Both the position numbers and the translations under genes were made by a program. Below the pieces are notes generated by a model. It was given only the letters and a program-made list of their open reading frames with translations, was not told the DNA's origin and ran no database searches. Source: Streptomyces filamentosus (lineage in GTDB: Bacteria > Actinomycetota > Actinomycetes > Streptomycetales > Streptomycetaceae). Taken from it: DNA of 64,000 bases. Positions 16,630-25,699 of the stretch are shown piece after piece; the stretch's first letter is position 1, and each line of letters starts with the position of its first letter. The stretch spans positions 248,001 to 312,000 of the forward strand of contig NZ_BNBE01000002.1 of NCBI RefSeq assembly GCF_014654895.1, in the 5' to 3' direction.

Positions 16630-17111
16630 GCAGCGACCTAATCCAAGGACTCGATAAGAGATCGGTCCGCCACCTCAGCAGCTGTTCGTGGCACCAGTTC
16701 ACTGCACGGGCCCCGGTCTGCGTTAGAGCTGAAGTGGCTCGGGCATCACGAGGGGTCACCATGCAGCGGGCTCGCACCACAGACACCAACGAGTGATCAA
16801 GCGGGCAGGGCTGACGATGATGGTGGTCACGAGAGCGTCGGGCATCACCGCTCTGGATATAGGGATCAAGTCCCAGGACGACTCAAGGCGTCAGCCCGAC
16901 ACTCACGTGACCGCCATCGCGACCACCGTGGCTGCTCGAACAGCCACGGTGTACGCCCCTCAGGGCTGTCGCTACCACCGGATTAGGACGGCTCCGACGC
17001 CGTGATCACACTCGCCACTTCATGATCATCACCCGAGCTGACTCCATGCCGTGAAAATCCCGCAGCTACCCTGACCAGGGCAGTCCACAGTGAGTGAGAC
17101 CGGGGGAAACC
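16630..17111. other. Intergenic region with a perfect hairpin
   Basis: No convincing gene. CACCGTGGCTG (16924-16934) and its complement (16941-16951) form an 11-bp stem with a 6-base loop, which could be a terminator. The rest may include the outer end of the IS110 element. Confidence 0.5.
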
Positions 17112-17664
17112 ATGAACCGACCGCTGCTGTTCCTCGACGTGGACGGGCCGCTCAACCCTTACGCAGCCAAGCCGGAGAGACGCCCCCGACGGCTACACCA
17201 CAATCCGAGTCCCCAGGAACGACGCCCATGGGCACGACACGGGCCTCTCGTCCCGACGGCGCCCCCTGCGAGTCTGGCTCAACCCGGAGCACGGGCGAAA
17301 TCTGCTCCAGCTCGGCTTCGAGCTGTGCTGGGCCACCACATGGATGGACGACGCCAACCGATGGATCGCGCCGGTCCTCGGCCTTCCGGAACTTCCCTTC
17401 GTCGACTTCGGTGACGTTCTACTTCAAGAACGCCCCGATGGAGTCCACTGGAAGACCGGACCACTGGTGAACTACGCAGACGGCCGTCCTTTTGCCTGGG
17501 TGGACGACGAGCAGAGCGAGCTGGACCAGACGTACGTGACCGCCCACCACCAGGGAACCGGGCTCCTGCACCACGTCAACCCACGGATCGGCCTCCGGGA
17601 GAACGACTTCCACACGCTCGCCGGCTTCGCCCAGTCCCTGAGCACCTCACGAACCACCATCTGA
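17112..17664 (+). pseudogene. HAD-like hydrolase gene with one frameshift
   Basis: ATG 17112 begins NRPLLFLDVDGPLNPYAAKP, a HAD-type DxD motif. The frame is lost near 17180-17190 in a C-rich run and resumes one base out as DGYTTIRVPRNDAHGHDTGL, NPEHGRNLLQLGFELCWATT, then WMDDANRWIAPVLGLPELPF and on to FAQSLSTSRTTI (TGA 17662-17664). With a single-base correction it is a ~184-residue protein. It is either a pseudogene or an indel error in the C-run. Confidence 0.65.
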
Positions 17665-17739
17665 GCACCCCGCCAGCTGTTCAGACCGCTCCGGACCCGC
17701 AGCCAAGATCTTTGCGGGACAGCCCTTATGCTCTGCGTT

Positions 17740-18321
17740 ATGGCTGAAGGAAGACCGGACATCCCAATGCCCCTGCAGAGAGCCCTACTTGTCGAGGCGG
17801 GGCATCGCTGCGCCATCCCAACCTGTCGGCAGTGGCCGACCGAGTTCGCGCACATCAAGCCGTACAGACAGGTGCTTGAGCATACGTTCGAGAACATCAT
17901 CGTGGTTTGTCCGACGTGCCATGCGCGTTACGACAACACCAAGGAGATCGACCGAAAGTCCATGCTTCAGTACAAACAGAATTTGGCGGTGCTGAACGGT
18001 CGGTACACGGAAGTCGAGCGTCAGGTTCTGAAGGTCTACGCCAAAATGTGGGTGCCGATGGAAGAGGCGCATTCCGAGAAGGGCTCGCTTCTGGATTTGT
18101 TCCGTGAGGCAATGGGCGAAAACCATCACACGTTCGGCTTCGGTGATATCTCGGTCAGTGATGGAATGTGGTGGCTTCTGTCCAATCTCATTGACGACGA
18201 AATCGTCACAATCACCCCTTACTATTCGGGAGTTGAGGGCGCTCCGCCGGGAGGGGTGGTTGCATTGACGGGCAAGGGCCTTGAACTCATCCGGCGAATG
18301 GTTGCGGCCGAGCCGCTCTAA
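17740..18321 (+). CDS. HNH endonuclease-signature protein
   Basis: 193 residues from ATG 17740; ATG 17728 is an alternative. The HNH core is C24-x4-C29, H38, N52, C57-x2-C60 and H61 (RCAIPTCRQWPTEFAHIK … HTFENIIVVCPTCHARYD), with all catalytic and zinc residues. A C-terminal ~110-residue domain (FGDISVSDGMWWLLSNLIDD…) is unassigned. Base composition is visibly less GC-rich than the neighbours, suggesting transfer. The TAA stop is formed by the target-site TA plus the first base of the IS that follows; without the IS the same position would read TAG, so the protein is unchanged. Confidence 0.75.
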   Translation: MAEGRPDIPMPLQRALLVEAGHRCAIPTCRQWPTEFAHIKPYRQVLEHTFENIIVVCPTCHARYDNTKEIDRKSMLQYKQNLAVLNGRYTEVERQVLKVYAKMWVPMEEAHSEKGSLLDLFREAMGENHHTFGFGDISVSDGMWWLLSNLIDDEIVTITPYYSGVEGAPPGGVVALTGKGLELIRRMVAAEPL

Positions 18322-19269
18322 GAGGGCATCTGATCTATGTAGTTGGTGTTTTGGGATGTTCTTGTGACGGCAGGTCGTCGTGCTCGTTGTCCGGGACGTG
18401 ACACCTCGACGTGCGTATCGCAGTGACGTCTCCGATGCCCGATGGGCGCTGATCGAGCCGGTGTTCGCCGCCTGGCGGGCCGCCCGGTCAGGGCCCGGGA
18501 CGGCAGCGCGGGTGCACGACCTGAGAGAGATCGTGAACGCGATCCTCTACGTCAACCGCACCGGGATCCCGTGGGAGTACCTGCCGCACGACTTCCCGCC
18601 GTTCAAGACCGTCTATGACTACTACGCCAAGTGGGAGGCGGACGGCACCACCGAGCAGGTCCACGACCTGCTGCGGGACAGGACCCGCCGGGCGAACGCC
18701 CGGACGGTGGAGCCGTCTGCGGCCGTGGTGGACGCGCAGAGCGTGAAGACCTCGGGCAATGTCGCCGAGGCCAGTCAGGGCATCGACGCCGGCAAGAAGA
18801 TCAAAGGGCGCAAGCGCCACCTGATCACCGACACCCTCGGCCTGGTCCTGACCGTCCTGGTCACCGCTGCCTCCGTGCATGACTCCGCCGGCGGCAAGCA
18901 GGCACTGACCGAGCTGGCCGCGGCCCATCCGAGCGTGACCAAGGTGTGGGCCGACGGCGGCTACCAGACCAGCGTCATCCAGCACGGCGCCGGCCTCGGG
19001 ATCGATGTGGAGGTGGTGCAGCGACCGCGCGTGAAGGGCTTCCAGCCGCTGCCCAAACGGTGGGTAATCGAACGGACCTTTGGCTGGCTCATGCAGCACC
19101 GTCGCCTGGCACGCGACTACGAAGCCCTGCCGCAGAGATCCCGAACGATGATCCACTGGGCGATGGCTAACAAAATGAGCCGCGAACTCACCGGAGAATC
19201 TGCACCAACCTGGCGAATTGAAACGGGCATCCCGCCCACACCGGCGTGAACGTTGATCAGATGCCCTCT
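18321..19269 (+). mobile_element. IS5-family element inserted at a stop codon
   Basis: Perfect 15-bp inverted repeats (AGAGGGCATCTGATC and its complement) bound the element, with TA on both sides (18319-18320, 19270-19271). It carries one intact transposase gene. Confidence 0.9.
18380..19249 (+). CDS. IS5-family transposase
   Basis: 289 residues from GTG 18380. N-terminal DUF4096-type region (WALIEPVFAAWRAARSG, GIPWEYLPHDFPP). DDE residues are in VVDAQSVKTSGN, VWADGGYQT and KRWVIERTFGWLMQHRRLARDY. It is a single-frame, full-length transposase. Confidence 0.9.
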   Translation: MLVVRDVTPRRAYRSDVSDARWALIEPVFAAWRAARSGPGTAARVHDLREIVNAILYVNRTGIPWEYLPHDFPPFKTVYDYYAKWEADGTTEQVHDLLRDRTRRANARTVEPSAAVVDAQSVKTSGNVAEASQGIDAGKKIKGRKRHLITDTLGLVLTVLVTAASVHDSAGGKQALTELAAAHPSVTKVWADGGYQTSVIQHGAGLGIDVEVVQRPRVKGFQPLPKRWVIERTFGWLMQHRRLARDYEALPQRSRTMIHWAMANKMSRELTGESAPTWRIETGIPPTPA

Positions 19270-19373
19270 TAGGGCGGGTCCAGCGGCTGCCGAGGGCAGC
19301 GAGGGCGTGCACGTGCTGGTCGGGGAGGGTGCCGTCGGCGTGGGCTTTGCGCTGGCGGTTCGTGCCATCGAAC
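19270..19373 (-). pseudogene. Possible helicase-associated-domain fragment
   Basis: A short minus-strand stretch reads RFDGTNRQRKAHADGTLPDQ then HVHALAALGSRWTRP. It fits the repeated helicase-associated motif (NQR…G.L…L..LG..W). It has no start and runs into the IS. A weak assignment from a short motif. Confidence 0.3.
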
Positions 19374-19420
19374 CTTGACCGCCCAGGCCAGAGCCTCGCG
19401 GGGGCGGTGTCAGTCTCCTG

Positions 19421-19813
19421 GTGGATGATCCGGCCATGCTGATAGCAACCAACGAGCTGGGCCACGTGGTGAAACGCGCCACCAAGCCCGCCATCGGAAC
19501 GATGCTGGCCAACCTGCGCCGGGGCAACGCCCACCTGATCGTGGAGCGGGTGGACGAGGAACTGTCCGGCAGCTGGTACATCCAGGTCCTGCTGCGTGAG
19601 AACAACGCCTACCAGCTCGAATACCGGGACGGCGTGGCCGAGAAGCACTTCCAGACCATGACCGTTTCCCAGGAGAAGGTCCTCGCGGCGCTGCTCGGGT
19701 GGGCAGCAGCGAAGCCGAACTGGCAGGACGGCTTCATGTGGAACAACATCGGCGAACAGTTCACCTCCAGCTCCCGGGCAATACCAGAGCCCACTGAGCC
19801 TCTTTCATCCTGA
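19421..19813 (+). CDS. Imm1-like hypothetical protein, C-terminus replaced by IS sequence
   Basis: 130 residues from GTG 19421 (ATG 19436 is an alternative). The core LIVERVDEELSGSWYIQVLL, AYQLEYRDGVAEKHFQTMTV then GWAAAKPNWQDGFMWNNIG recalls Imm1-type immunity proteins of polymorphic toxin systems. That is inference from the Trp/Tyr pattern only. The last residues (TEPLSS) are encoded by the IS that starts at 19796, so the native end is lost or shortened. No toxin gene is adjacent. Confidence 0.5.
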   Translation: MDDPAMLIATNELGHVVKRATKPAIGTMLANLRRGNAHLIVERVDEELSGSWYIQVLLRENNAYQLEYRDGVAEKHFQTMTVSQEKVLAALLGWAAAKPNWQDGFMWNNIGEQFTSSSRAIPEPTEPLSS

Positions 19814-20694
19814 ATAGTTGCAGGTCAGCAGCGCGTGGACGGCTCGGACGATGATGCTGATACGGCGGGTGGAGCATCGGGCCCGGCGGAGGATCCGCCA
19901 GGACTTCAGCTGGGCGAAGGCCCGTTCTCCGGGGGCTCTGAGCCGGGCGTGGTCGCGGTTGAACTGCTGATAGTGCTCGGGCTGTTCGCGGTGATGGTAA
20001 TAGGGGGTGCGGAAGGTCGCACCGGTGCCCTGGTAGGCGCGGTCCGCGAGAACGAGGATCTGCCGGGTCAGGAAGGCATGGACGACGGCTGTGGGTGCGT
20101 GCCGCGGTCAGATCGTGGGTGCGGCCCGGTGTCGCGCGGGAGAACCACAGCGGTGTGCTGTCGGGACGGGCGATGACCTGCACGTTCATGCCGTGCTTGC
20201 GGTGTTTCATCGAGTAGTACGGCTCGTCGGCGCGGATCCGGTCGATGGGGATCAGGGTGCCGTCAACGATGACGTGATCGCCTTCACCGAGGCCGGTGAG
20301 CGCTTCATGAAGGCCGGGCGCCCAGCCGGCCAGCACGTCCAGGGTCTCGTCCACGTACCGCCAGGCAGTGGCCTGCGATATTCCGAAACCTGCTCCGAGC
20401 TGTGAGAACGTCTCGTTCTTCCGTAGATGGACCAGCGTAAGGAGCGCTTGCTGGAAGCAGCCGAGCCTGCGCCAGCGGGTGTTGCGGGCCCGGCGGTGCT
20501 CGTGCAGCAGCCAGGAAACATGCTCAACCAGCTCGTGCGGGACGTCGAGCGTGGCAGGATACGGAAACCTTCAGGGCCCCTTCGGTCGCCGGCGTGTTGA
20601 GTGAGATCACCACGCCAACGACCAGGGGCCCTGTCTCGTCACCACCCGCGCTGACCAGCCCATTTCACCCTCCAGCACAGGATGAAAGAGGCTC
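19796..20694 (-). mobile_element. IS type 2, copy D, inverted relative to copy C
   Basis: 899 bp with the same 17-bp inverted repeats as copy C. Flanks are ACT on the left and AGT on the right, which is not a direct duplication. Together, C and D bracket the 8-kb segment 11787-19795 in inverted orientation. Confidence 0.9.
19805..20567 (-). pseudogene. Frameshifted IS transposase (copy D)
   Basis: The same two-frame arrangement as copy C, including the identical break after TAARTH and the missing start. Sharing the defect means the two copies descend from one already-frameshifted element, or that the element normally uses frameshifting. Confidence 0.75.
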
Positions 20695-20933
20695 AGTGGC
20701 GGACGCGGGGGCGGCCCAGGGGGGGCGGGCGTCGTCATGGCGGGTCCCTCGTGCTCGCGACGGGAGGACCGAGAAACCTAAGCTCGAACACAAGCGCGAT
20801 AAGCGTGCTCTGGGCTACAGGCTTCCGCCGGGCCTCGCGCGCCTGAGAATGCTGGAAACGTACCTCGCGGGGAACTTGCGACCGTGCGCCCGGCTTCGTG
20901 TCGAGGCTGCCTAAGCGATACGAGTCGGGCGGG

Positions 20934-21806
20934 TCACACGATGGGGGGGCGCCCTGCGCGGGTCAGGCGGACGACGGTGCGCCAGCTCATAGGCGCGCGA
21001 AGGCCGTGGCCACCACTAAGACCTTCGCGGAAGCCCGCTGCGGTGGCGCGGAGCGCGGCCCGGTCACGGAAGCGCCACAGGGTGAGCAGGATGAAGGCGC
21101 CGAGGTTCAGCGGGATCAGGGGGGCGGGGAGGTTGCGGCGGGCGAGCCATACGCGGTTGCGGGCGTTGAGCCGGTAGAAGCGGTCGTGGCGGGCCGGGTT
21201 GGTCGCGGGGTGATGGACGATGATGTCCGGCAGGTAGCGGCCGATGCCGCCCTGGTCCCACAGCCGCCAGGCGAGGTCGATGCCCTCGTGGAAGAGGAAG
21301 AAGTCGCCAGGCCAGCCGCCGGCGGCGTCGAACGCGCTGCGGCGGATCATGACGACGCCCTCGGCCATGACCGTGACGATCCCGGGCCGGGCTGGGTCGC
21401 CGGCGCGCAGGCGGGGGACCCAGCGGCGCACGGTGATGCCGGTGTCGGGGTCGGCGATCCTGGGCTGGGCATAGGCGAGGGCGGGCTCTCGCAGGAGGGC
21501 GGCCGCGAGGCGGGCGAGGGCGTCGGGGTGCGGCAGGACCGCGTCGTTGTCGAAGAAGAACAGCAGCTCGCCCTCGACCTCCTTGGCGCCGATGTTGCGG
21601 CCCTCGGGGATGCCGACGTTCTCCGCCAGCGCGATCGTCTTCACGCCGGCCGGGACCTGGGCGGGGGTGCAGCCGTTGCCGACGACGACCACGTCCAGGT
21701 CGACGCCCTGCTGCGCGAGGAGGGAGTCCATGGCCTTGGGGAACTCGTCGGGGCGGTCGTTCATTGTCAGAACGACCGCCCCGACGCGGGGCGCGCCAGT
21801 GCTCAA
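20934..21806 (-). CDS. Family 2 glycosyltransferase
   Basis: 290 residues from ATG 21806. The GT-A fold is shown by VGAVVLTMNDRPDEFPKAM at the start, VVVVGNGC, ENVGIPEGRNIGA, and FFFDNDAVLPHPDAL (DxD-type metal/nucleotide-sugar site). A later GDFFLFHEGIDLAWRLWDQG matches the acceptor-loop ED-type motif. A C-terminal hydrophobic stretch (PLIPLNLGAFILLTLW) may anchor it at the membrane. It is the last gene of the minus-strand operon, 78 bp after the phosphorylase. It would transfer a sugar from a nucleotide donor; the acceptor is unknown. Confidence 0.85.
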   Translation of the reverse strand: MSTGAPRVGAVVLTMNDRPDEFPKAMDSLLAQQGVDLDVVVVGNGCTPAQVPAGVKTIALAENVGIPEGRNIGAKEVEGELLFFFDNDAVLPHPDALARLAAALLREPALAYAQPRIADPDTGITVRRWVPRLRAGDPARPGIVTVMAEGVVMIRRSAFDAAGGWPGDFFLFHEGIDLAWRLWDQGGIGRYLPDIIVHHPATNPARHDRFYRLNARNRVWLARRNLPAPLIPLNLGAFILLTLWRFRDRAALRATAAGFREGLSGGHGLRAPMSWRTVVRLTRAGRPPIV

Positions 21807-21884
21807 GGTCCGGTCCTCTTCCGCGCCGGGCCCCTGCCCGTCGCCGTCTCGTCACCTGGGGGACGGCCCACCTTAGCCGGGCGG

Positions 21885-22673
21885 TTACTCGCGTGCGGCG
21901 GTGGTCAGGGCGGCGAGCGCGGCCTCGACGGCGGTGTGCAGGGTGGTCTCGGTGCGGGGGTGGTCGCGGCGGGGCCTACGGTCGGCGAGGCTGTCGGCGA
22001 TGGCGAGCACCGCGGCGGCGTCGATGCCGCGGTGCTCGGCGACCGCGAAGACACCGGCGGCCTCCATGTCCGCGGTCAGGGCGCCCAGGGCGCCGTACCG
22101 GGCGACCTCGGGGGCCGTCTCGCGGTAGATGGCGCTCGTCGTCCACCCGCTGCCCTGCCGGGTGTCGGCGCCCCGCGCGGCCAGGGCCCCGGTCAGGTGC
22201 CGGGTCAGCTCGGGTGAGGGCTCGGCGTACGGGGCGGGCGGCAGGTAGTGATGGGAGAGGCCGTCGTCGCGCAGGGCGCGGGTGCACACCACGAGGCTGC
22301 CGGGGGCGAGGCTGGCGTGCAGGGAGGCGGCGGTGCCGACGGTGACGACGCGGCGGATGCCGAGGGCGATGAGCTGTTCGAGGACGAGGGCGGCGGCGGG
22401 TGCGCCGAGGCCGAAGCCGCCGCAGACGGCCAGGCGCCGGCCGCGGCGTTCGAGCAGGCGCAGGTTGCCGCGGACCCAGTCGGTGCGACGGCCGCCGTAG
22501 TTGGCGACCGCATGGGCCAGGACGCGGTCCTGGTAGACGAGGACGGCTCCGTCGTGGTCGGCGAGGGTCGCCCCGGGGGCGCGGCTGCGGACGTGCCGGG
22601 CGTGGTCGGCCGGGTCGGGGATGGCGGGCAGGGCGTGCTTGCCGGGGTGGAGCGGCAGGACGGGGTGGGTCAC
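21885..22673 (-). CDS. Nucleoside phosphorylase family protein
   Basis: 262 residues from GTG 22673, with GGGAGG eight bases upstream, overlapping the stop of the radical SAM gene by 4 bp. PNP_UDP_1 features: VCGGFGLGAPAAALVLEQLI (glycine-rich phosphate region), IRRVVTVGTAASL and LTADMEAAGVFAVAEHRGID, where the ME pair binds ribose, followed by IADSLAD with the catalytic Asp region. It would cleave a nucleoside or related N-glycoside by phosphorolysis. In this operon it may process a nucleoside-like intermediate. Confidence 0.85.
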   Translation of the reverse strand: MTHPVLPLHPGKHALPAIPDPADHARHVRSRAPGATLADHDGAVLVYQDRVLAHAVANYGGRRTDWVRGNLRLLERRGRRLAVCGGFGLGAPAAALVLEQLIALGIRRVVTVGTAASLHASLAPGSLVVCTRALRDDGLSHHYLPPAPYAEPSPELTRHLTGALAARGADTRQGSGWTTSAIYRETAPEVARYGALGALTADMEAAGVFAVAEHRGIDAAAVLAIADSLADRRPRRDHPRTETTLHTAVEAALAALTTAARE

Positions 22674-24469
22674 GGGCGGGCCTCCCGCTTCGCGAGCGCG
22701 TTCGCCAGCTGCTGCTCGGCGTCGCGGTTGACGGAGTCGACGGTGTGCCAGGGCAGGACGGGCTCGTCCATGTGCCGCAGGTGGTGGTCGTAGTCCAGGC
22801 CGTGCGCGGCGAGCGCGGCGGCGAGACGGCCGCGGGTGATCGTGGCCGGGTCGGTGCCGGTGTCGTAGAGGTCTTCCAGGACGTGGCCCACGCGCCAGTC
22901 TCCGCGCAGGCACACCGCTTCCAGGTGCATGCGGGCCGCGGACGGGCCCTCGACGCGGTAGTGCCGGCCGAAGGCGGCCGGGCCGACGAGGTCGCGCAAG
23001 GTCTCGGTGATCTGCCGGACGTACTCCTGGACGGTGTCAGGGTCGGCCATGGCCAGGCGCTGGCCGAGGGTGCCGGGGGTGGGCTGGAACTGGGTCAGCT
23101 TGACGATGACGGCCGTGTCGCCGTCGCCGAGGCGCGTGCGGACGTCGCGGGCGTAGTCGGCGATGGCGTGCCGGTCGGCGGCCGTCTCGCCGGGGGCGCC
23201 GACGATGAAGTAGAGCATGACCGCGCTGACGTGCCCGCTGGTGCGGCACAGGTCGATCGCCTTGTCGACCCGCTCGCGCTTGAGGGTCTTGCCGTACAGG
23301 GCGACCAGATCCGGGGCGGCGAACTCGGGGGCGATGGTGACGATGCCCCGGGGCCGGTCGAGGGCGAGTTCGGTGAACAGGTGCCCGAAGTCCCCGAGCT
23401 CGCGGAGGGCCGTCAGGTAGTCGGCGGTGATCTCGTCGGCGCGGACGGACCCGATGATCGCGGTGACCTTCTCGCCCTTGGCCGCGGCGCGGTCGGCGTA
23501 GGCCCGGATGTGCTCCAGCAGCGCCTGCTTGTGCCGGTACTGGGTGAAGGTGGGGGCGCTGATGATGATCTGGCGGATGCCGTGGGCTTCGAGGCGGTCG
23601 ATGTAGCCAGTGAGGAGGTCGAGCGGGGCCTGGCGGAAGTCGGGGACGCCCAGGGTGCAGAAGTGGCAGTCGTGCAGGCAGCCGAGGACCGGGGTGATGA
23701 CGGCGGTGCTGCCGTCGCTGACCGGGGAGCAGAAGTGCGCGGCCGGCAGCTCGGCGACGGACAGGTAGGGGGCGTGGACGCGGTCTGGGACGGTCGGCGC
23801 CACGGGCCGCACCGCGGCCACGCCGCCGCCGGGCGCCGGGTCGTGCTCGTAGGCGGCGGGAACGTACAGGCCGGGGATCCGGGCGAGCTGCTGGTGCAGC
23901 GGCACCGGGCCGGGGTCGAGACGGTGCGCGTGCGCCACGCGCAGCAGCTCGGGGACGGACCGCTCGGCCTCGCCCAGGGCGACGGCGTCAAGGTAAGCGG
24001 CGAGCGGTTCGGGGTTCGTCAGCCCCGGGCCGCCGCCCACGACGAGCGGGTGACGGCCCGGCACGCGGTCGGCGGCGCGGCGAGGGATCCCGGCGAGGTC
24101 GAGGAGCCGCAGCACCTGGTGCAGGCCACCGGCGTGGGTCACCGAGACGCCCAGGACATCCGCGCCCGCGACCGGCGCGGCCGACTCGATGCTGCGGTAC
24201 GCCTCCCCGGCGGGCGGCCGCAGCCGGGCGCCGTCGCGGACGAGGCCCTCGTACTCGACGGCCCGCTCGGCGACGGCCGGGACCCCGGGGTCACGGTTGA
24301 TCAGGTCGTACAGGGCCATCGGGCCGCTGCACATCAGGCTGTAGGCGTGCCCGTACGGCATCGCCAGGACGACCCGGAGCCGGCCGGCGGGGTCCTTCGG
24401 CTCGTAGGGGTCGGCGAGGAAGATCTCGTCCGCACGGATGCGGGCGGTCTCCTGCGTCAGAAGGGACAT
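22670..24469 (-). CDS. Radical SAM protein with B12-binding-like N-terminus
   Basis: 599 residues from ATG 24469 with AGGAGG six bases upstream. Residues ~30-180 (RVVLAMPYGHAYSLMCSGP, ADVLGVSVTHAGGLHQVLRL, PLVVGGGPGLTNPEPLAAYL, ALGEAERSVPELL) follow the Rossmann-like N-terminal plan of TIGR03960-type radical SAM proteins. The cluster C264-x3-C268-x2-C271 (LGCLHDCHFCTLG) binds the 4Fe-4S. LYFIVGAPGETAADRHAI belongs to the barrel, and the C-terminal ~150 residues form an extra domain. The position after the aminotransferase suggests a radical rearrangement, methylation or C-H step in the same pathway; the substrate is unknown. Confidence 0.88.
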   Translation of the reverse strand: MSLLTQETARIRADEIFLADPYEPKDPAGRLRVVLAMPYGHAYSLMCSGPMALYDLINRDPGVPAVAERAVEYEGLVRDGARLRPPAGEAYRSIESAAPVAGADVLGVSVTHAGGLHQVLRLLDLAGIPRRAADRVPGRHPLVVGGGPGLTNPEPLAAYLDAVALGEAERSVPELLRVAHAHRLDPGPVPLHQQLARIPGLYVPAAYEHDPAPGGGVAAVRPVAPTVPDRVHAPYLSVAELPAAHFCSPVSDGSTAVITPVLGCLHDCHFCTLGVPDFRQAPLDLLTGYIDRLEAHGIRQIIISAPTFTQYRHKQALLEHIRAYADRAAAKGEKVTAIIGSVRADEITADYLTALRELGDFGHLFTELALDRPRGIVTIAPEFAAPDLVALYGKTLKRERVDKAIDLCRTSGHVSAVMLYFIVGAPGETAADRHAIADYARDVRTRLGDGDTAVIVKLTQFQPTPGTLGQRLAMADPDTVQEYVRQITETLRDLVGPAAFGRHYRVEGPSAARMHLEAVCLRGDWRVGHVLEDLYDTGTDPATITRGRLAAALAAHGLDYDHHLRHMDEPVLPWHTVDSVNRDAEQQLANALAKREARP

Positions 24470-24485
24470 CGGGGCCTCCTCCGGG

Positions 24486-25697
24486 TCAGATGGTGGGGTG
24501 GGTGCGGGCGACGTCGGCGACGGCCCGGCGGATCGCGTCGCAGATGGCGGCCTCGTCGGCGTCGCTGATCCTCGGGTGGAAGACCGGGCACAGCAGCCGT
24601 GCGGCAAGCCGTTCGGCGCGCGGAACGTCCTGGCCGGCGGTATGGCGGCGGATCAGGGTCTTGCTGTGCGGGGTGACGGGGTCGCTGATGATGCTGCCGA
24701 CGCCGTACCGCTCGGCGAGCACGTGCATCAGCTCGTCGCGGCCGGCCCCGGCCCACGCGTTGGGCACGAGGAGGTTGTGCCGGTAGTACAGGTGCCGCCC
24801 CTCCTCCCAGGTCGGCGGCAGCGTCAGCTCGGCAACATCGGCGAGCGCCCGGGTACGGGCGTGCGCGCGGGCGATCCGCGCCGCGTTCATCTCGTCCAGC
24901 CGTCCGAGCTGGACCAGGCCGACCGCGGCCTGGGCCTTGGAGAGCATCTGGTTGGTGCCCCAGGATTCCCCCAGGCCGCCGTAGCCGCGCAGGAGCCGCA
25001 ACCGCTCGTCGAGCGCGGGGTCCCTCGTGGTGACCATCCCGCCCTGCCCGAGGGTCGTCATCAGCTTCTTCGATTCGAAGGAGAAGACCGTGGCCCAGCC
25101 CTCGGCACCGACCCGCGCCCCGCTCGGCGTCCGGCCGCCGCAGGCGCGGGCGGCGTCCACGATCACCTTCGGCGGCCCGTGCACCGGGTGCGGGCACCGC
25201 GCGGCCAGCTCCACGAACCGGGCCACGTCCGCGACGGCCCCGTTCCAGTGCGTCAGCAAGATCGCCCGGGTGCGCGCCGTGAGACGCTGCTCGGTGTCGG
25301 CGGGGTCGAGGCCGAGGGTGGTCGGGTCGGGCTCGGCCAGCACCAGGCGCCCGCCCTGCCCTACGACCGCGACGTGCGGGCCGACGAAGTTCACCGCGCA
25401 GGAGACCACCTCGTCCCCGGCCTCCAGCTCCAAGGCGCGCAGGACCATCTCCAGAGCGGTGCCGCCGGAGTTGAACCCGGCCGCGTGCCCGGCGCCGCAG
25501 TACGCCGCGAACGCCTCCTCGAACCGGACCAGGTACGCGGCCTGCCGCCAGCCGGTACGCCAGTCATCCGACTCCTCGATGACCCGGGCCAGCGCCGCGT
25601 GCTCGGCGGCGGTGTACCAGCCGCCCTGCTGCGGCTCGATGGGCCACCGCAGGAGCTCCGGTGCGACGTCCGGGACCGTGCTCGTATCCACCGCCAT
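24486..25697 (-). CDS. DegT/DnrJ/EryC1/StrS family aminotransferase
   Basis: 403 residues from ATG 25697, two bases after the stop of the isomerase gene. The PLP fold is shown by FNSGGTALEMVLRAL (phosphate-binding), VSCAVNFVGPH, VIVDAARACGG (Asp181, pyridine N) and FSFESKKLMTTLGQGGM (Schiff-base Lys210/211). These enzymes aminate keto-sugars or cyclitols, or act as dehydratases when the Lys is His; Lys is kept here, so an aminotransferase is likely. The gene is tightly spaced with its neighbours. Confidence 0.88.
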   Translation of the reverse strand: MAVDTSTVPDVAPELLRWPIEPQQGGWYTAAEHAALARVIEESDDWRTGWRQAAYLVRFEEAFAAYCGAGHAAGFNSGGTALEMVLRALELEAGDEVVSCAVNFVGPHVAVVGQGGRLVLAEPDPTTLGLDPADTEQRLTARTRAILLTHWNGAVADVARFVELAARCPHPVHGPPKVIVDAARACGGRTPSGARVGAEGWATVFSFESKKLMTTLGQGGMVTTRDPALDERLRLLRGYGGLGESWGTNQMLSKAQAAVGLVQLGRLDEMNAARIARAHARTRALADVAELTLPPTWEEGRHLYYRHNLLVPNAWAGAGRDELMHVLAERYGVGSIISDPVTPHSKTLIRRHTAGQDVPRAERLAARLLCPVFHPRISDADEAAICDAIRRAVADVARTHPTI

Positions 25698-25699
25698 CG

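Noticed and set aside
16793..17005. 70-codon plus-strand frame in the intergenic region
   Set aside because: No ribosome site, and it spans a perfect hairpin; composition is not protein-like.
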